Assembly (NCBI GenBank): GCA_963974125.1
Contig: CAXBCH010000004.1
Location: 114,210-178,209, forward strand
Length of the DNA stretch: 64,000 nucleotides
Direction of reading: 5' to 3'
Source: Haliea sp963974125
GTDB taxonomy: Bacteria; Pseudomonadota; Gammaproteobacteria; Pseudomonadales; Halieaceae
In this document: positions 44,051 to 53,119 of the stretch, in pieces
Position numbering within the stretch: position 1 is the stretch's first letter
Layout of the letters: each line of letters begins with the position of its first letter
Made by a program: the position numbers and the translations under genes
The notes under the pieces: generated by a model
The model's database searches: none
What the model saw: the letters and a program-made list of their open reading frames with translations, nothing else
Told to the model about the DNA's origin: nothing

Positions 44051-44968
44051 CTACCGGGCCAACTCTGGATAGCGCTGCCGGGCCATGGCCGCAAAGCCTT
44101 CCCGCCAGCCGATTCGGCAGTTGCCCACCAGCTCGATACGGTGCCGGTTGTCGGTCACCCGTGACGGTATCGACTGGCTGTCATCCTCGCGAAATTGTGG
44201 TTCACGCCCGGCCAGTTCCCCCAGGTAATGGCACCAGCTGCGCACATCCACCGGCTCGTCGCCACTCCAGTTGACGATGGTCGCCGGCACCGAGGCGGCG
44301 GCGAGCAGGCCTTCGACCTGGCCGTTGATGTCATCCTGGTGAATGCAGGTGTACCAGGCCTCGCCGCCGGGCGGCAGCACGATCTCCTCGCCTTGCATGA
44401 TGGCGTCCAGGTGATAGGCCGGCAGCCCCCCGTTGCCGGAATAGGACACGTTCATGCGGGCAATGGTGGTGGGCAGGGCGTACAGGCGTGCGCAGCTGCG
44501 AGCCACCGCCTCCTGGGCGATCTTGGAAATCGCGTAGGTTGGCGAAAACGGCTGCCGGGAATCTCCCAGAGGGTCGTTTTCCTGAAACGGATGCCGTGGA
44601 TCGGGGTGCAGCGCATACACCGCGCAGGTGGACATCACCAGACAGGCCCTGGCGCTGCGGCAGTGCGCCATCAGCAGTGCCGTGCCCTCGGCGTTGACCT
44701 GCAGGGCGTGGTCGTAATCCTGCCCGGCCAGTTGAAACACCGCGAGATGCAGCACGTAGTCGAAGTCCCCCGGCAGGTCCCCGAAATCGCCGCTGGCAAG
44801 GTCAATACTGCGGGTTACCATGCCCGCCTGTTGGCAGCGTTCACGGGAGCCGGGCGCGCTGAAGCGGGCAATCGCCCAGACCTCGTTGTCGGCAGCGAGG
44901 AATTGTCCCAGGGGGAAAGCGATCTGGCCGGTGGCCCCGGTCAGGAGGATTTTCTGGTTCTTGAGCAT
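44051..44968 (-). CDS. NAD-dependent epimerase/dehydratase
   Basis: A 305-aa extended short-chain dehydrogenase with ILLTGATGQIAFPLGQFLAA at the N-terminus, STCAVYAL and YAISKIAQEAVAR giving the Ser-Tyr-x3-Lys active site, and MNVSYSGNGGLPAYHL. Closest in style to enzymes acting on sugars or on 3-beta-hydroxy steroids; the substrate is unknown. It is transcribed with or just after the sulfatase gene upstream. Confidence 0.82.
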   Translation of the reverse strand: MLKNQKILLTGATGQIAFPLGQFLAADNEVWAIARFSAPGSRERCQQAGMVTRSIDLASGDFGDLPGDFDYVLHLAVFQLAGQDYDHALQVNAEGTALLMAHCRSARACLVMSTCAVYALHPDPRHPFQENDPLGDSRQPFSPTYAISKIAQEAVARSCARLYALPTTIARMNVSYSGNGGLPAYHLDAIMQGEEIVLPPGGEAWYTCIHQDDINGQVEGLLAAASVPATIVNWSGDEPVDVRSWCHYLGELAGREPQFREDDSQSIPSRVTDNRHRIELVGNCRIGWREGFAAMARQRYPELAR

Positions 44969-45044
44969 GGGACTTCCTTTTCTGGTAGGTCACTGTTGCC
45001 ATGGTCGCTCGCGGGAATTGCCAGGACCTCAAGGCGGGATGCAG

Positions 45045-46577
45045 CTATGATTGCGGCGCTGCTGTTGCTTTGGAGTTTTTGATTTCATGGAACTTGGCCG
45101 CCAGCTCGGTGGCCTTTTCGGGATATTCCAGGATGACATTTCTTGACTGCCGCGGATCGGCACGCAGGTTGTAGAGTTGTGCGTCGGGAGCGTCGGGCTT
45201 GATCGTTCCATCCGCATTGTAGTCGGAATTTTCCAGGCCCAGGTCTGCGAACTGGACCGCCCAGTCCATTCTCGGGTTCGTGGTGACACCAGCGGAACCC
45301 TGTGTCGGAATATACACCCAGTCGCCGGAGCGCAGGGCCTGTCCGGTGATGCCTATCATGTAAAGCTCCTCGCGTATCGGCTCTGTGGTTTTGCCAGTGA
45401 GCAGATCCAGCACGTTCAGCGCATCGGGCGCGGCACCCGCCGGCGCCCTGATCCCGGCGGCTGCCCAGGCAGTCTTCGAGATGTCCATCAGCGACAGTAG
45501 CGGTGCAACCGTTTTACCGGCCGGAACTCTGCCGGGCCAGCGAACGATGAACGGCACTCGTACCCCGCCCTCCCAGGCGTCGGTTTTCTGGCCCAGCCAA
45601 TCGAGATTGGAATTCTGCCCCTTGGCCAGATATTCATGGTGATAGATCGCCCCGTTGTCGCTGGTGAAAATGATCAGTGTGTTGTCGGCCAGCGCCAGTG
45701 CTTCCAGCGCCCGTAAAATCTCTCCAACGCTCCAGTCCATCTGTTCCACATAGTCGCCATACCATCCGAGTTTGGTGCGGCCTTTGAATTCTTCGGCTGG
45801 TGCTATGGGAACATGCGGTGCCACGTAGGCAAGATGGACGAAAAAAGGTTTCTTGCCGGCGTTGTCCTTGATGAACGCAATGGCTTTTTCGGTAACGATC
45901 TGGTCTATCTGATCGACCGGGCGTGCGGCGTGCGCTGCAGCAGCGCCATGGCTCAGGCCCCAACCCCACGGACCGCGCTCCACTGCGGGATCGGGGACCT
46001 CCAGCGGGTCACTGGGATCCAGGCCGACGACATGGCGGTCTTCCACGAAGACAAACGGCGGCTCATTGTGAGACGCCGGCGTTCCGAAATAGGTATCGAA
46101 TCCCATTTCCAGCACACCGCGCGGCAGCTCGCCGTTCCAGTCGATATCCTGGCGGTGCTTGCGCTCCGGGCCGGGCTCGCCCCAGCCGGTATGGGCCTTG
46201 CCGAAGTAGCCGGTGGCATAGCCGTGATCGCGGAAAACCGTGGCAATTGTCGGGCGGTCCGCTTCAATGAGCGCCTCGCCTTTCCAACTGCGGGCATAGC
46301 GGTGGTAGTAGCGGCCCGCAAGAATGGAGTAGCGTGACGGTGTACAGACCGCCGCAGTGGCATGCGCATCCAGCGCCCGCACACCTTCGGTGGCCAGCTG
46401 GTCGATACTGGGCGTGCGGATCCATTTGGAGCCATAGGAGCCGACATCGCCGACGCCGAGGTCGTCGGCGATAATCAGCAGGACATTCGGCGAGCCGGAC
46501 ATGTCGCTACTGTAGACAGTTGTGGCAAAGCCGGCCGCTGCGAGCCAGCAAGCAACTCTCTTGAGTCTGGTTATCAT
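45045..46577 (-). CDS. Exported sulfatase (arylsulfatase type)
   Basis: A 510-aa periplasmic sulfatase. An N-terminal signal peptide (RVACWLAAAGFATTVYS) is followed by NVLLIIADDLGVGDVGSYG (metal-binding Asp pair) and AAVCTPSRYSILAGRYYHR, where Cys in CTPSR is the residue converted to formylglycine. AHTGWGEPG, HLAYVAPHVPIAPAEEF and FTSDNGAI are the remaining metal and sulfate sites. It needs a formylglycine-generating enzyme encoded elsewhere. It removes sulfate from an organic ester or polysaccharide, as in marine bacteria. Confidence 0.93.
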   Translation of the reverse strand: MITRLKRVACWLAAAGFATTVYSSDMSGSPNVLLIIADDLGVGDVGSYGSKWIRTPSIDQLATEGVRALDAHATAAVCTPSRYSILAGRYYHRYARSWKGEALIEADRPTIATVFRDHGYATGYFGKAHTGWGEPGPERKHRQDIDWNGELPRGVLEMGFDTYFGTPASHNEPPFVFVEDRHVVGLDPSDPLEVPDPAVERGPWGWGLSHGAAAAHAARPVDQIDQIVTEKAIAFIKDNAGKKPFFVHLAYVAPHVPIAPAEEFKGRTKLGWYGDYVEQMDWSVGEILRALEALALADNTLIIFTSDNGAIYHHEYLAKGQNSNLDWLGQKTDAWEGGVRVPFIVRWPGRVPAGKTVAPLLSLMDISKTAWAAAGIRAPAGAAPDALNVLDLLTGKTTEPIREELYMIGITGQALRSGDWVYIPTQGSAGVTTNPRMDWAVQFADLGLENSDYNADGTIKPDAPDAQLYNLRADPRQSRNVILEYPEKATELAAKFHEIKNSKATAAPQS

Positions 46578-46745
46578 CGTTGTTCCATTGTTGGTCTAAC
46601 CCCGGTTACAAATCCGGCCCCCGGGTTCATTATGGAGCCCAGCCGCAAGACTGACTGAAAAGGCTACATGCGAGCTGCTTTTACTCTGCGGTGTGGTCCA
46701 TACTTGCGCAAATGAAAAAATAATCAAGCCTGTGAGGTAAACGCC
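46578..46745. promoter_or_regulatory. Divergent promoter region, sulfatase / P450
   Basis: About 170 bases between two divergent starts. The P450 ATG has a clear GAGGT ribosome-binding site. No palindromic operator is obvious by eye. Confidence 0.5.
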
Positions 46746-47921
46746 ATGATCACCGCCCCCAGCCTGATGCCGGGCATTGATTTCGCCTACGACGAATTGC
46801 CGGACCTGCACCAGCGGCTCGATGAGCTGCGTGCCCTCGGCCCCGTGGTGCCCGTCACCTATCACGGCCAGACCGTATGGCTGATCACGCGCTATCAGGA
46901 GTTGAAGCAGGCTTTTGCGGACGAGGAGCACTTCGCTTCGAAGGCAGCCTATACCGTGCATTCGGAACCGTCCATGGGCAAGACCCTGCAGACCATGTCC
47001 GGGCAGCAGCACCGGGTCAATCGCACCCTGGTGTCCAAGCCCTTCTTTCCCCGGCAGATCCGCGATGCGGTGGAGGCGGTGATTGCCCCGATCGCCGATG
47101 AATTGCTCGATCGCCTCAATGACCGGGAGGAGGCGGACCTGGTGGAGGCTTTCACCCGGCCCTATCCCTTCTCGGTCATCGCCCGCATGCTGGGCATTCC
47201 GGTGAATGACGAGGGCAAGTTGCTGGAGTGGGCGCTGAAGCTGATCGACTACCCCTGGGACCCGGAAGGTGCGCTGCGGGCGCGCAGCGAATTCGCCGAG
47301 TACATGCAGCCCTTTCTCGACGAGCGCCGGGAGCGTCCCGGTGACGATGTGATATCCCTGCTGGCAACGGCCGAATTCGAGGGCCAGCGTCTCAGTGACG
47401 AAGAGATCTATTCCTTTCTGCGCCTGCTGTTCCCCGCCGGCTCGGACACCACCTACAAGGTGGCTGGCAGCCTGTTCTACGCGATTCTGTCCGATCCAGA
47501 GGTGCGCGCCCGGGCCGTGACGAGCGACGCAGCGCGGGAAGCGATCGTGCAGGAAGCGCTGCGCTGGCAGCCACCCACCGCCCTGCTGCCACGTCGCTGC
47601 AGCAAGGACACGGAGCTGGGCGGCGTTGCGATCAGCAAGGACGACTGGATCCTGTTCGGGATTACTGCGGCACACCGGGACCCGACGATCTTCAGCGACC
47701 CCCACCGCTTCGACCCGGCGCGCCCGGAAAAGAACTTGGCCTTCGGCCATGGCGAGCATTTCTGCCTGGGTTCGCACCTGGCGCGCCGGGAGCTGGAGAC
47801 CGCCATCGAGCGCGTGTTCACCCGCTTCCCGGACATGCGCCTGTGTCCGGACCGGCCGGTGCGCTTCAGCGGTGCGGTACTGCGGGGCACGCCGGAGTTG
47901 TGGGTGCGCCCCTATGGCTGA
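46746..47921 (+). CDS. Cytochrome P450
   Basis: A 391-aa soluble bacterial P450. The I-helix oxygen-binding groove reads LLFPAGSDTTYKVA, the ExxR motif is in QEALRWQPP, and the haem loop is FGHGEHFCLGSHLARRELE with Cys as the axial ligand. Such P450s hydroxylate lipids, terpenes or steroids. Its last bases overlap the start of the following flavin-dependent oxidoreductase, so they are co-expressed and probably act on the same molecule. No ferredoxin gene is adjacent. Confidence 0.95.
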   Translation: MITAPSLMPGIDFAYDELPDLHQRLDELRALGPVVPVTYHGQTVWLITRYQELKQAFADEEHFASKAAYTVHSEPSMGKTLQTMSGQQHRVNRTLVSKPFFPRQIRDAVEAVIAPIADELLDRLNDREEADLVEAFTRPYPFSVIARMLGIPVNDEGKLLEWALKLIDYPWDPEGALRARSEFAEYMQPFLDERRERPGDDVISLLATAEFEGQRLSDEEIYSFLRLLFPAGSDTTYKVAGSLFYAILSDPEVRARAVTSDAAREAIVQEALRWQPPTALLPRRCSKDTELGGVAISKDDWILFGITAAHRDPTIFSDPHRFDPARPEKNLAFGHGEHFCLGSHLARRELETAIERVFTRFPDMRLCPDRPVRFSGAVLRGTPELWVRPYG

Positions 47922-48834
47922 TCTCTTCCCGGCCATGAAACTGGGCGTGATCCCGCTCTGCGATCAGTCCGTGACCACCGACCCCATGTGGGTGCGCGCC
48001 TTCGTGCAGATGCTCGAGCAGCAGGGGGTGGAGTCCGTGTGGATGCCCGAGCACGTGGTCATGGCCGAGGACTACGAACCGCTGTATGACTATTCGGACG
48101 ATGGCCGGGCCCCGGTACTGCCGACGACGCAAATGCCCGATCCGTTGCACTGGCTGAGCTTCGCCGCCGCCTGGACCGACACCCTGCGCCTGGGTACCGG
48201 GGTGCTGATCGGGCCGCAGCACAGCGCCGCAGTCCTGGCGAAGCGGCTGGCCACGCTGGATGCCTTGTCCGGGGGCCGCCTGGAGGCGGGCATCGGCATC
48301 GGCTGGCAGAAGGAAGAATACGCAGCGGTCGGTGTGCCCTACCAGCACCGGGGCAAGCGGCTTGATGAGCTGCTGGATGCCATGCGCACGCTGTGGCGCG
48401 ATGATCCCGCCACCTACCGGGGCGAGTTTGTCCAGTTCGAGCGGGTGTTCTGCGATACCAAACCGGCCCGCGCCGGAGGGGTGCCGCTGCTGATCGGCGG
48501 CAGCTCGGCCGCGGCCGCCCGCCGTGCCGGATTGCGCGGCGATGGCTTCTTCCCCTACGTGATTTCACCGGATGACCTGGCCGCGCGCCTGGACACGCTG
48601 CGCTGCGCCGCCAGGGACGCAGGGCGAATCCTGCCGGAGGACTTCCCGATCACGATCTGGCCCTGGAGCTACGACAACAACGGCACCTTCGATCTGGAAC
48701 TGGTGCAGGCCTATCGGGATCTCGGGGTCAGTCGGGTCATCGTCGCCAGCTTCGAGGCCGGGGGCTCGGAGATCGCGGATATTCGCCGGTTCATCGGGGA
48801 CTACCAGGACCGCATACTGGCGCGGCTGGGCTGA
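47914..48834 (+). CDS. LLM-class F420/FMN-dependent oxidoreductase
   Basis: A 306-aa TIM-barrel flavoprotein of the luciferase-like family. It has SVWMPEHVVMAEDY, LRLGTGVLIGPQHSAAVLAKRLATLDALSGGRLEAGIGIGWQKEEYAAVG and GGVPLLIGGSSAAAARRAG, close to the TIGR03619 group. The start at 47914 overlaps the P450 by eight bases. It may oxidise or epoxidise the P450 product; cofactor cannot be decided from sequence alone. Confidence 0.88.
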   Translation: MADLFPAMKLGVIPLCDQSVTTDPMWVRAFVQMLEQQGVESVWMPEHVVMAEDYEPLYDYSDDGRAPVLPTTQMPDPLHWLSFAAAWTDTLRLGTGVLIGPQHSAAVLAKRLATLDALSGGRLEAGIGIGWQKEEYAAVGVPYQHRGKRLDELLDAMRTLWRDDPATYRGEFVQFERVFCDTKPARAGGVPLLIGGSSAAAARRAGLRGDGFFPYVISPDDLAARLDTLRCAARDAGRILPEDFPITIWPWSYDNNGTFDLELVQAYRDLGVSRVIVASFEAGGSEIADIRRFIGDYQDRILARLG

Positions 48835-48844
48835 TCCTCCGGCA

Positions 48845-49558
48845 TTACTCCAGCGCGTACTGGAAGGTGCTCACTACCCGCAGGCGCTTGACCCGCGAGC
48901 TGCCGTCGTCCCAGTCACTGCCATCGCTGCCGGTGATGCGGATGACACCCTGGTTGGCTGAGCGCAGGGCGCCAACCCTGGCTCCGGCCTCGGCGGCAAA
49001 CTTCTCCGCCTGATCGCGGGCGTTGCGCGTGGCCTCCGCCAGCAGTGCCGGCTTGACCTCGTTGAACCCGCGCAGCTGGTAGCGGGGTCCGCTGCCGCCC
49101 TCGATTTCCACCCCGGCCTCGATCAGCGGGTCAATGCCCAGTGCGGTGGCTTCCACCAGTTCTACCCGGGCAGACTGGACGATGACCATGCCGCTGCCGG
49201 TGTAGCGCAGGGGTTGGTTGCCTGCCCCGTACTCGCGTGAATAGGCGTCCTGTACCTGCAGGGGCCTGATTTCCACCTCATCCGCGGTGAAGCCGGCATC
49301 AGTGAGGAAGCGGGTCACCCGCGCCCGGTCCTCGGACAGCGCCTGCTGGACATCGGCAAAGGCACTGCCGGCGCGGCGGAAGGTCAGGTTCCAGGCCGCG
49401 AAATCGCTCTCGACATCCGCCTCGGCCAGGCCCTTGATGGTGACCGAACGGTCTGCCAGCTTGAAGCGCTGGAGGCCGTCGCCAACCGTCCAGCCGGCGG
49501 CGGCAACGCCCAGGGCCAGCAGCAGGGCCGCCAGCCAGTAACCCGGTTTGCCAGTCAT
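48845..49558 (-). CDS. SIMPL-domain (DUF541) exported protein
   Basis: A 237-aa protein with an N-terminal membrane anchor or signal (YWLAALLLALGVAAAGWTVGDGL) and the SIMPL pattern: SVTIKGLAEADVESDFAAWNLTFRRAG, RARVTRFLTDAGFTADEVEIRPLQVQD, and a C-terminal AREKAEKFAAEAGARVG-like helix. The family has periplasmic members with suggested oxidative-stress roles; function here is unknown. Confidence 0.88.
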   Translation of the reverse strand: MTGKPGYWLAALLLALGVAAAGWTVGDGLQRFKLADRSVTIKGLAEADVESDFAAWNLTFRRAGSAFADVQQALSEDRARVTRFLTDAGFTADEVEIRPLQVQDAYSREYGAGNQPLRYTGSGMVIVQSARVELVEATALGIDPLIEAGVEIEGGSGPRYQLRGFNEVKPALLAEATRNARDQAEKFAAEAGARVGALRSANQGVIRITGSDGSDWDDGSSRVKRLRVVSTFQYALE

Positions 49559-49644
49559 GGGGTGAATTCTCCCTGGTATGCGGGCGGGGGCGCGCCGCGT
49601 CAGGGTTGATTACAGGTCAATTCCACCCTGGAAGCAAGTGCTGC

Positions 49645-50340
49645 TCAGTCACTGGTCGCGAGCCGGTACCCCACGCCCTGCACGGTCATGATGAAGCGCG
49701 GCCGGGTGGGGTCGTCGCCCAGCTTGTGGCGCAACTGGCCCACCAGCACGCGCAGGTAGTGGGTTGCGTCCTCGTGACCGGGGCCCCAGATCGTACGCAG
49801 GATCTGCTGGTGGGTCATGACCTGGCCATTGTGGCTGACCAGAAGGTGCAGCAGGTCGTACTCCTTGCGGGTCAGATGTACGGCTTTGCCGTCTACCCTG
49901 ACTTCGCGTTGGGCCATATCCAGTGCCAGTCCCTCCGCCTCGAAGGTGCTGGGTGTGCTGCTGCGCCCCTCGCTGTTGCGCAGGATAACGCGGACCCGGG
50001 CCATGAGTTCGCCGATGCCGAAGGGCTTGGTGACATAGTCGTTGGCGCCGGCGTCGAGCGCCTGTACCTTCCCGGCTTCGGACGCGCGCACCGAGAGTAC
50101 GATGACCGGTACAGCGGACCACTCCCGCAGCCGCTGCAGGAACTGCTGCCCATCCATGTCAGGCAGGCCGAGATCGAGAATCACCAGCGCCGGTGGCTGC
50201 TCCCTCACCAGCGCCAGGCCGTCTGCACCCAGACGGGCCTCTGTGACGGCGTAGCCCTCGGCCTCAAGGCTGATGCGGACGAATTTGCGAATTTGGGCTT
50301 CGTCCTCGACCAGAAGCACCGTCCGGGTCGGCGCTGTCAT
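49645..50340 (-). CDS. kdpE: OmpR-family response regulator, KdpE-like
   Basis: A 231-aa two-domain regulator. The receiver has VEDEAQIRKFVRISLEAEGY and VILDLGLPDMDG with the phospho-acceptor Asp, followed by IVLSVRASEAGKVQALDAGANDYVTKPFG. The C-terminal winged helix has LTRKEYDLLHLLVSHNGQVMTHQQILRTIWG and THYLRVLVGQLRHKLGDDPTRPRFIMTVQGVGYRL, typical of KdpE. Its start overlaps the stop of the kinase gene. No kdpFABC is nearby; trkH-trkA lies divergent. Confidence 0.92.
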   Translation of the reverse strand: MTAPTRTVLLVEDEAQIRKFVRISLEAEGYAVTEARLGADGLALVREQPPALVILDLGLPDMDGQQFLQRLREWSAVPVIVLSVRASEAGKVQALDAGANDYVTKPFGIGELMARVRVILRNSEGRSSTPSTFEAEGLALDMAQREVRVDGKAVHLTRKEYDLLHLLVSHNGQVMTHQQILRTIWGPGHEDATHYLRVLVGQLRHKLGDDPTRPRFIMTVQGVGYRLATSD

Positions 50341-51431
50341 GTTGCCTCCCTGCTCTCGGGGTCCGTCAGCGGCAGCCGGATCCGGAAGCAGCTCCCTGTG
50401 CCGTCGCTGCCGTCCTCGGCGGTCACGGTGCCACCGTGCGCGGCAACCATGCCGCGGCAGATGGCAAGCCCGAGCCCGGTCCCCTGCAGATCGCCGCAGT
50501 CACCCTGACGCGCGGTGTAGAACATGTCGAAGATTTTCTCCTTTTCCGCCGCCGGAATACCGGGTCCCTGGTCGCAGACGCGTATTTCCAGACTGTCCTG
50601 ACAGGGTCTTACATCGACGGTTATCAACCCGCCCTCGGGCGAGAACCGCGCGGCGTTGTCCAGCAGGTTGACCAGGGCCTGTTCGATCAGCACACCGTGG
50701 ACATATAGCAATGGGGCATCCGCGGGGACATTGATCGACACCTGTACGGGCTCCAGCACGCTGCCCAATCGCGACACGGCACTGGAGATGATGTCGCTGA
50801 CATCCACCCAGTCCCGCGCCAACGACAGCTTGCCTTGACCGAGCCGGGTCATGTCCAGGAGGTTCTGGATGTGGCGGTCGAGACGCCGCGACTCATCCAG
50901 TATCGTGGCGAGGAGGTCGCGGCGGGATTCCTCGGTGAAGCTGTCGCCGTAGTGCAGCAGGCTGCTGGTGGAGCCGATGATGGAGGCCAGTGGTGTGCGC
51001 AGGTCATGAGAAACCGAGGACAGCAGTGCCGAGCGCAGTTGCTCGGTTTCCGCGGAGCTACGGGTGGCCTCCAACTCCTCCAGCGCCAGCTTGCGCTTGT
51101 CCACCTCTTCGCGCATCCGTGCCGCCAGGTTGCCGGTGACCGTTGCGACCACCAGGAACACCAGCAGGGTGGCAATATCGCCGTCATCCGCCACATCCAG
51201 GGTGTGGAAGGGCGGGGTGAAGAAGAAATTGAGGGCCAGGAAGCCGAGCACACTGGCCAGCAGGGAGGGACCCAGTCCCGCATTGGCGGCCACCACCAAC
51301 ACTCCGGTGACAAACACCAGCGACAGGCTGGCATGGGGCATCACCCGCGGCAGCAGGAAAGCAATGCCGATGCAGAGTGCGGTCACCGCCATGGCAACCA
51401 GGTAACCGCGAACCCGGTGGATAGCCGTCAT
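50337..51431 (-). CDS. Short KdpD-like sensor histidine kinase (no N-terminal KdpD/USP domains)
   Basis: A 364-aa kinase starting at the ATG at 51431. The DUF4118-type four-helix membrane part at about 10-105 (IAFLLPRVMPHASLSLVFVTGVLVVAA and FLALNFFFTPPFHTLDVAD) matches the middle of KdpD. Then come HisKA with SSVSHDLRTPLASIIGSTSSLL and the ATPase domain with LVNLLDNAARFSP, DQGPGIP and GTGLGLAIC. Full KdpD is about 900 aa; the cytoplasmic KdpD and USP domains that sense ATP and K+ are missing. It probably senses K+ or turgor through the membrane part and controls trkHA. Confidence 0.9.
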   Translation of the reverse strand: MTAIHRVRGYLVAMAVTALCIGIAFLLPRVMPHASLSLVFVTGVLVVAANAGLGPSLLASVLGFLALNFFFTPPFHTLDVADDGDIATLLVFLVVATVTGNLAARMREEVDKRKLALEELEATRSSAETEQLRSALLSSVSHDLRTPLASIIGSTSSLLHYGDSFTEESRRDLLATILDESRRLDRHIQNLLDMTRLGQGKLSLARDWVDVSDIISSAVSRLGSVLEPVQVSINVPADAPLLYVHGVLIEQALVNLLDNAARFSPEGGLITVDVRPCQDSLEIRVCDQGPGIPAAEKEKIFDMFYTARQGDCGDLQGTGLGLAICRGMVAAHGGTVTAEDGSDGTGSCFRIRLPLTDPESREAT

Positions 51432-51527
51432 GTCACAGTCGAGCCAGAAGCATGGTGTGTCCCCGGAACGGGAAGTTCCTGTCAGCCTATCCTGCCTTGC
51501 CCGGGGCAAACAATAAAATAAAAACCG

Positions 51528-51553
51528 CATAAAGTTCTTATGGTCTTTTTATG
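51528..51553. promoter_or_regulatory. Inverted repeats between the kinase and trkH
   Basis: An AT-rich stretch holds cataa-n5-ttatg (51528-51542) and, overlapping it, cataaa-n14-tttatg (51528-51553). It lies in the 160-base divergent region and is a candidate site for the KdpE-like regulator; the match to E. coli KdpE sites is not exact. Confidence 0.4.
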
Positions 51554-51592
51554 TGACCGCCGTCATTCCCCCGCCGATAATCTGGCGAGGCA

Positions 51593-53101
51593 ATGACGGA
51601 GAAGCCCCTGCATGCAGATTTTTGTGACAGCCTGTCTCCCGGGCGAGCGCTGCCTGTGCACTGGCGCGCGATAACGCGACTGTTCGGCATTTTGCTGGTG
51701 CTCTACAGCGCCGGTTTTCTGCCCTCACTTGTTGTTTCCCTGCTGTACCGGGACGGGCAGTGGGATATTTTCCTGGCATCGACGCTGGTCTCCGTGGTCG
51801 CGGGCCTCGTGCTCTGGCTGCCGAACCTGCGCCAACAGCAGGAATTGTCGCTACGGGATGGTTTTCTGGTGGTCACGCTGTTCTGGGTGATTCTCGGGGT
51901 GGTGGGCGCCCTGCCATTCATACTTGGGCTGCATCTGGGTGTTACTGATGCCGTGTTCGAATCGGTATCCGGATTTACCACCACCGGGGCCACGGTCATC
52001 ATTGGCCTGGACCGCCTGCCGCAGTCCATTCTGTATCATCGCCAGCAGATACAGTGGCTTGGCGGTATGGGCATTATCGTGCTGGCGATCGCGATCCTGC
52101 CGCTGCTCGGGGTCGGTGGCATGCAGTTGTACCGCGCCGAGGCCTCCGGGGTCGCGAAACACGAAAAAATGACGCCGCGCATCGCCCAGACCGCGCGGGT
52201 ACTGTGGCTGATCTACATGACGCTGACGGGGGCCTGTGCTATCGGCTACTGGGCCGCCGGCATGACGCCCTTTGATGCACTGTGCCACGCCTTCACCACC
52301 GTCGCCACCGGAGGCTTTTCCACCCACGACGCGAGTATCGGCTTCTACGACAGTCCGCTGATTGAGGCCATCGCGATCTTTTTCATGCTGGCGGGTGGCG
52401 TCAATTTCGCAATCCATTTCATGGCCTGGCGGCGCCTGAGCATGCTGCCCTACGGCCGTGACCCCGAGGTGCGGGCCTACGGGCTGATCTTTGCCGGTGC
52501 CACCCTGTTCATCGGCCTCAGTCTGTTCCTGGCCGGCGCCTGCGAGGGGGCGACGGAGTCACTGCGGCAGGCGGCCTTCCAGGTGGCTTCAATCCTGACC
52601 AGTACGGGTTTTGGCACCGAGACCTTTGCCGAGTGGCCCCTGCACATCCCGTTGGTGCTGGTGATTCTCTCGTTTACCGGAGGCTGTGCCGGTTCCACAG
52701 CCGGTGGAATCAAGGTGCTGCGGATCATGTTGTTGGCGCGCCTGGGACTGCGGCAGCTGTTCCTGCTGGCCCACCCCCGGGCGATCTCGGTGGTAAAGCT
52801 GGGCAAGCGGCCGGTCAGCGAGGATGTGCTGTTTTCCATCTGGGGCTTCTATGTGCTCTACATCGTTACCGCCCTGTTACTCACCGTTGCCATGATGGCA
52901 GCCGGGCTGGATCTGGAATCGGCCTTCGGCGCGGTGGTCGCCACGATCAACTTGCTGGGCCCCGGGCTGGGTGAGGTCGCGGGCAACTTTGCCTCGGTCA
53001 ACGACGCTGTCAAATGGCTGGGAGTAGTCGCCATGCTGGTTGGGCGCCTTGAGGTGTTCACCCTGTTGATACTGTTCATGCCGTCGTACTGGCGGCACTA
53101 A
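51593..53101 (+). CDS. trkH: Trk potassium uptake protein TrkH
   Basis: A 502-aa membrane channel. The four selectivity-filter loops are visible: GFTTTGATVI, VATGGFSTHDASI, LTSTGFGTETF and INLLGPGLGEV. Membrane helices and M1-P-M2 repeats follow the family pattern. It imports K+ gated by TrkA. GCGAGG lies just before the ATG. It forms an operon with trkA, 18 bases downstream. Confidence 0.95.
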   Translation: MTEKPLHADFCDSLSPGRALPVHWRAITRLFGILLVLYSAGFLPSLVVSLLYRDGQWDIFLASTLVSVVAGLVLWLPNLRQQQELSLRDGFLVVTLFWVILGVVGALPFILGLHLGVTDAVFESVSGFTTTGATVIIGLDRLPQSILYHRQQIQWLGGMGIIVLAIAILPLLGVGGMQLYRAEASGVAKHEKMTPRIAQTARVLWLIYMTLTGACAIGYWAAGMTPFDALCHAFTTVATGGFSTHDASIGFYDSPLIEAIAIFFMLAGGVNFAIHFMAWRRLSMLPYGRDPEVRAYGLIFAGATLFIGLSLFLAGACEGATESLRQAAFQVASILTSTGFGTETFAEWPLHIPLVLVILSFTGGCAGSTAGGIKVLRIMLLARLGLRQLFLLAHPRAISVVKLGKRPVSEDVLFSIWGFYVLYIVTALLLTVAMMAAGLDLESAFGAVVATINLLGPGLGEVAGNFASVNDAVKWLGVVAMLVGRLEVFTLLILFMPSYWRH

Positions 53102-53119
53102 TGCGGTGACGGAGCCTAT

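Noticed and set aside
51431..51530. N-terminal extension of the KdpD-like kinase to 51530
   Set aside because: The extra 33 residues have no KdpD similarity and no ribosome-binding site; the ATG at 51431 fits the first membrane helix.
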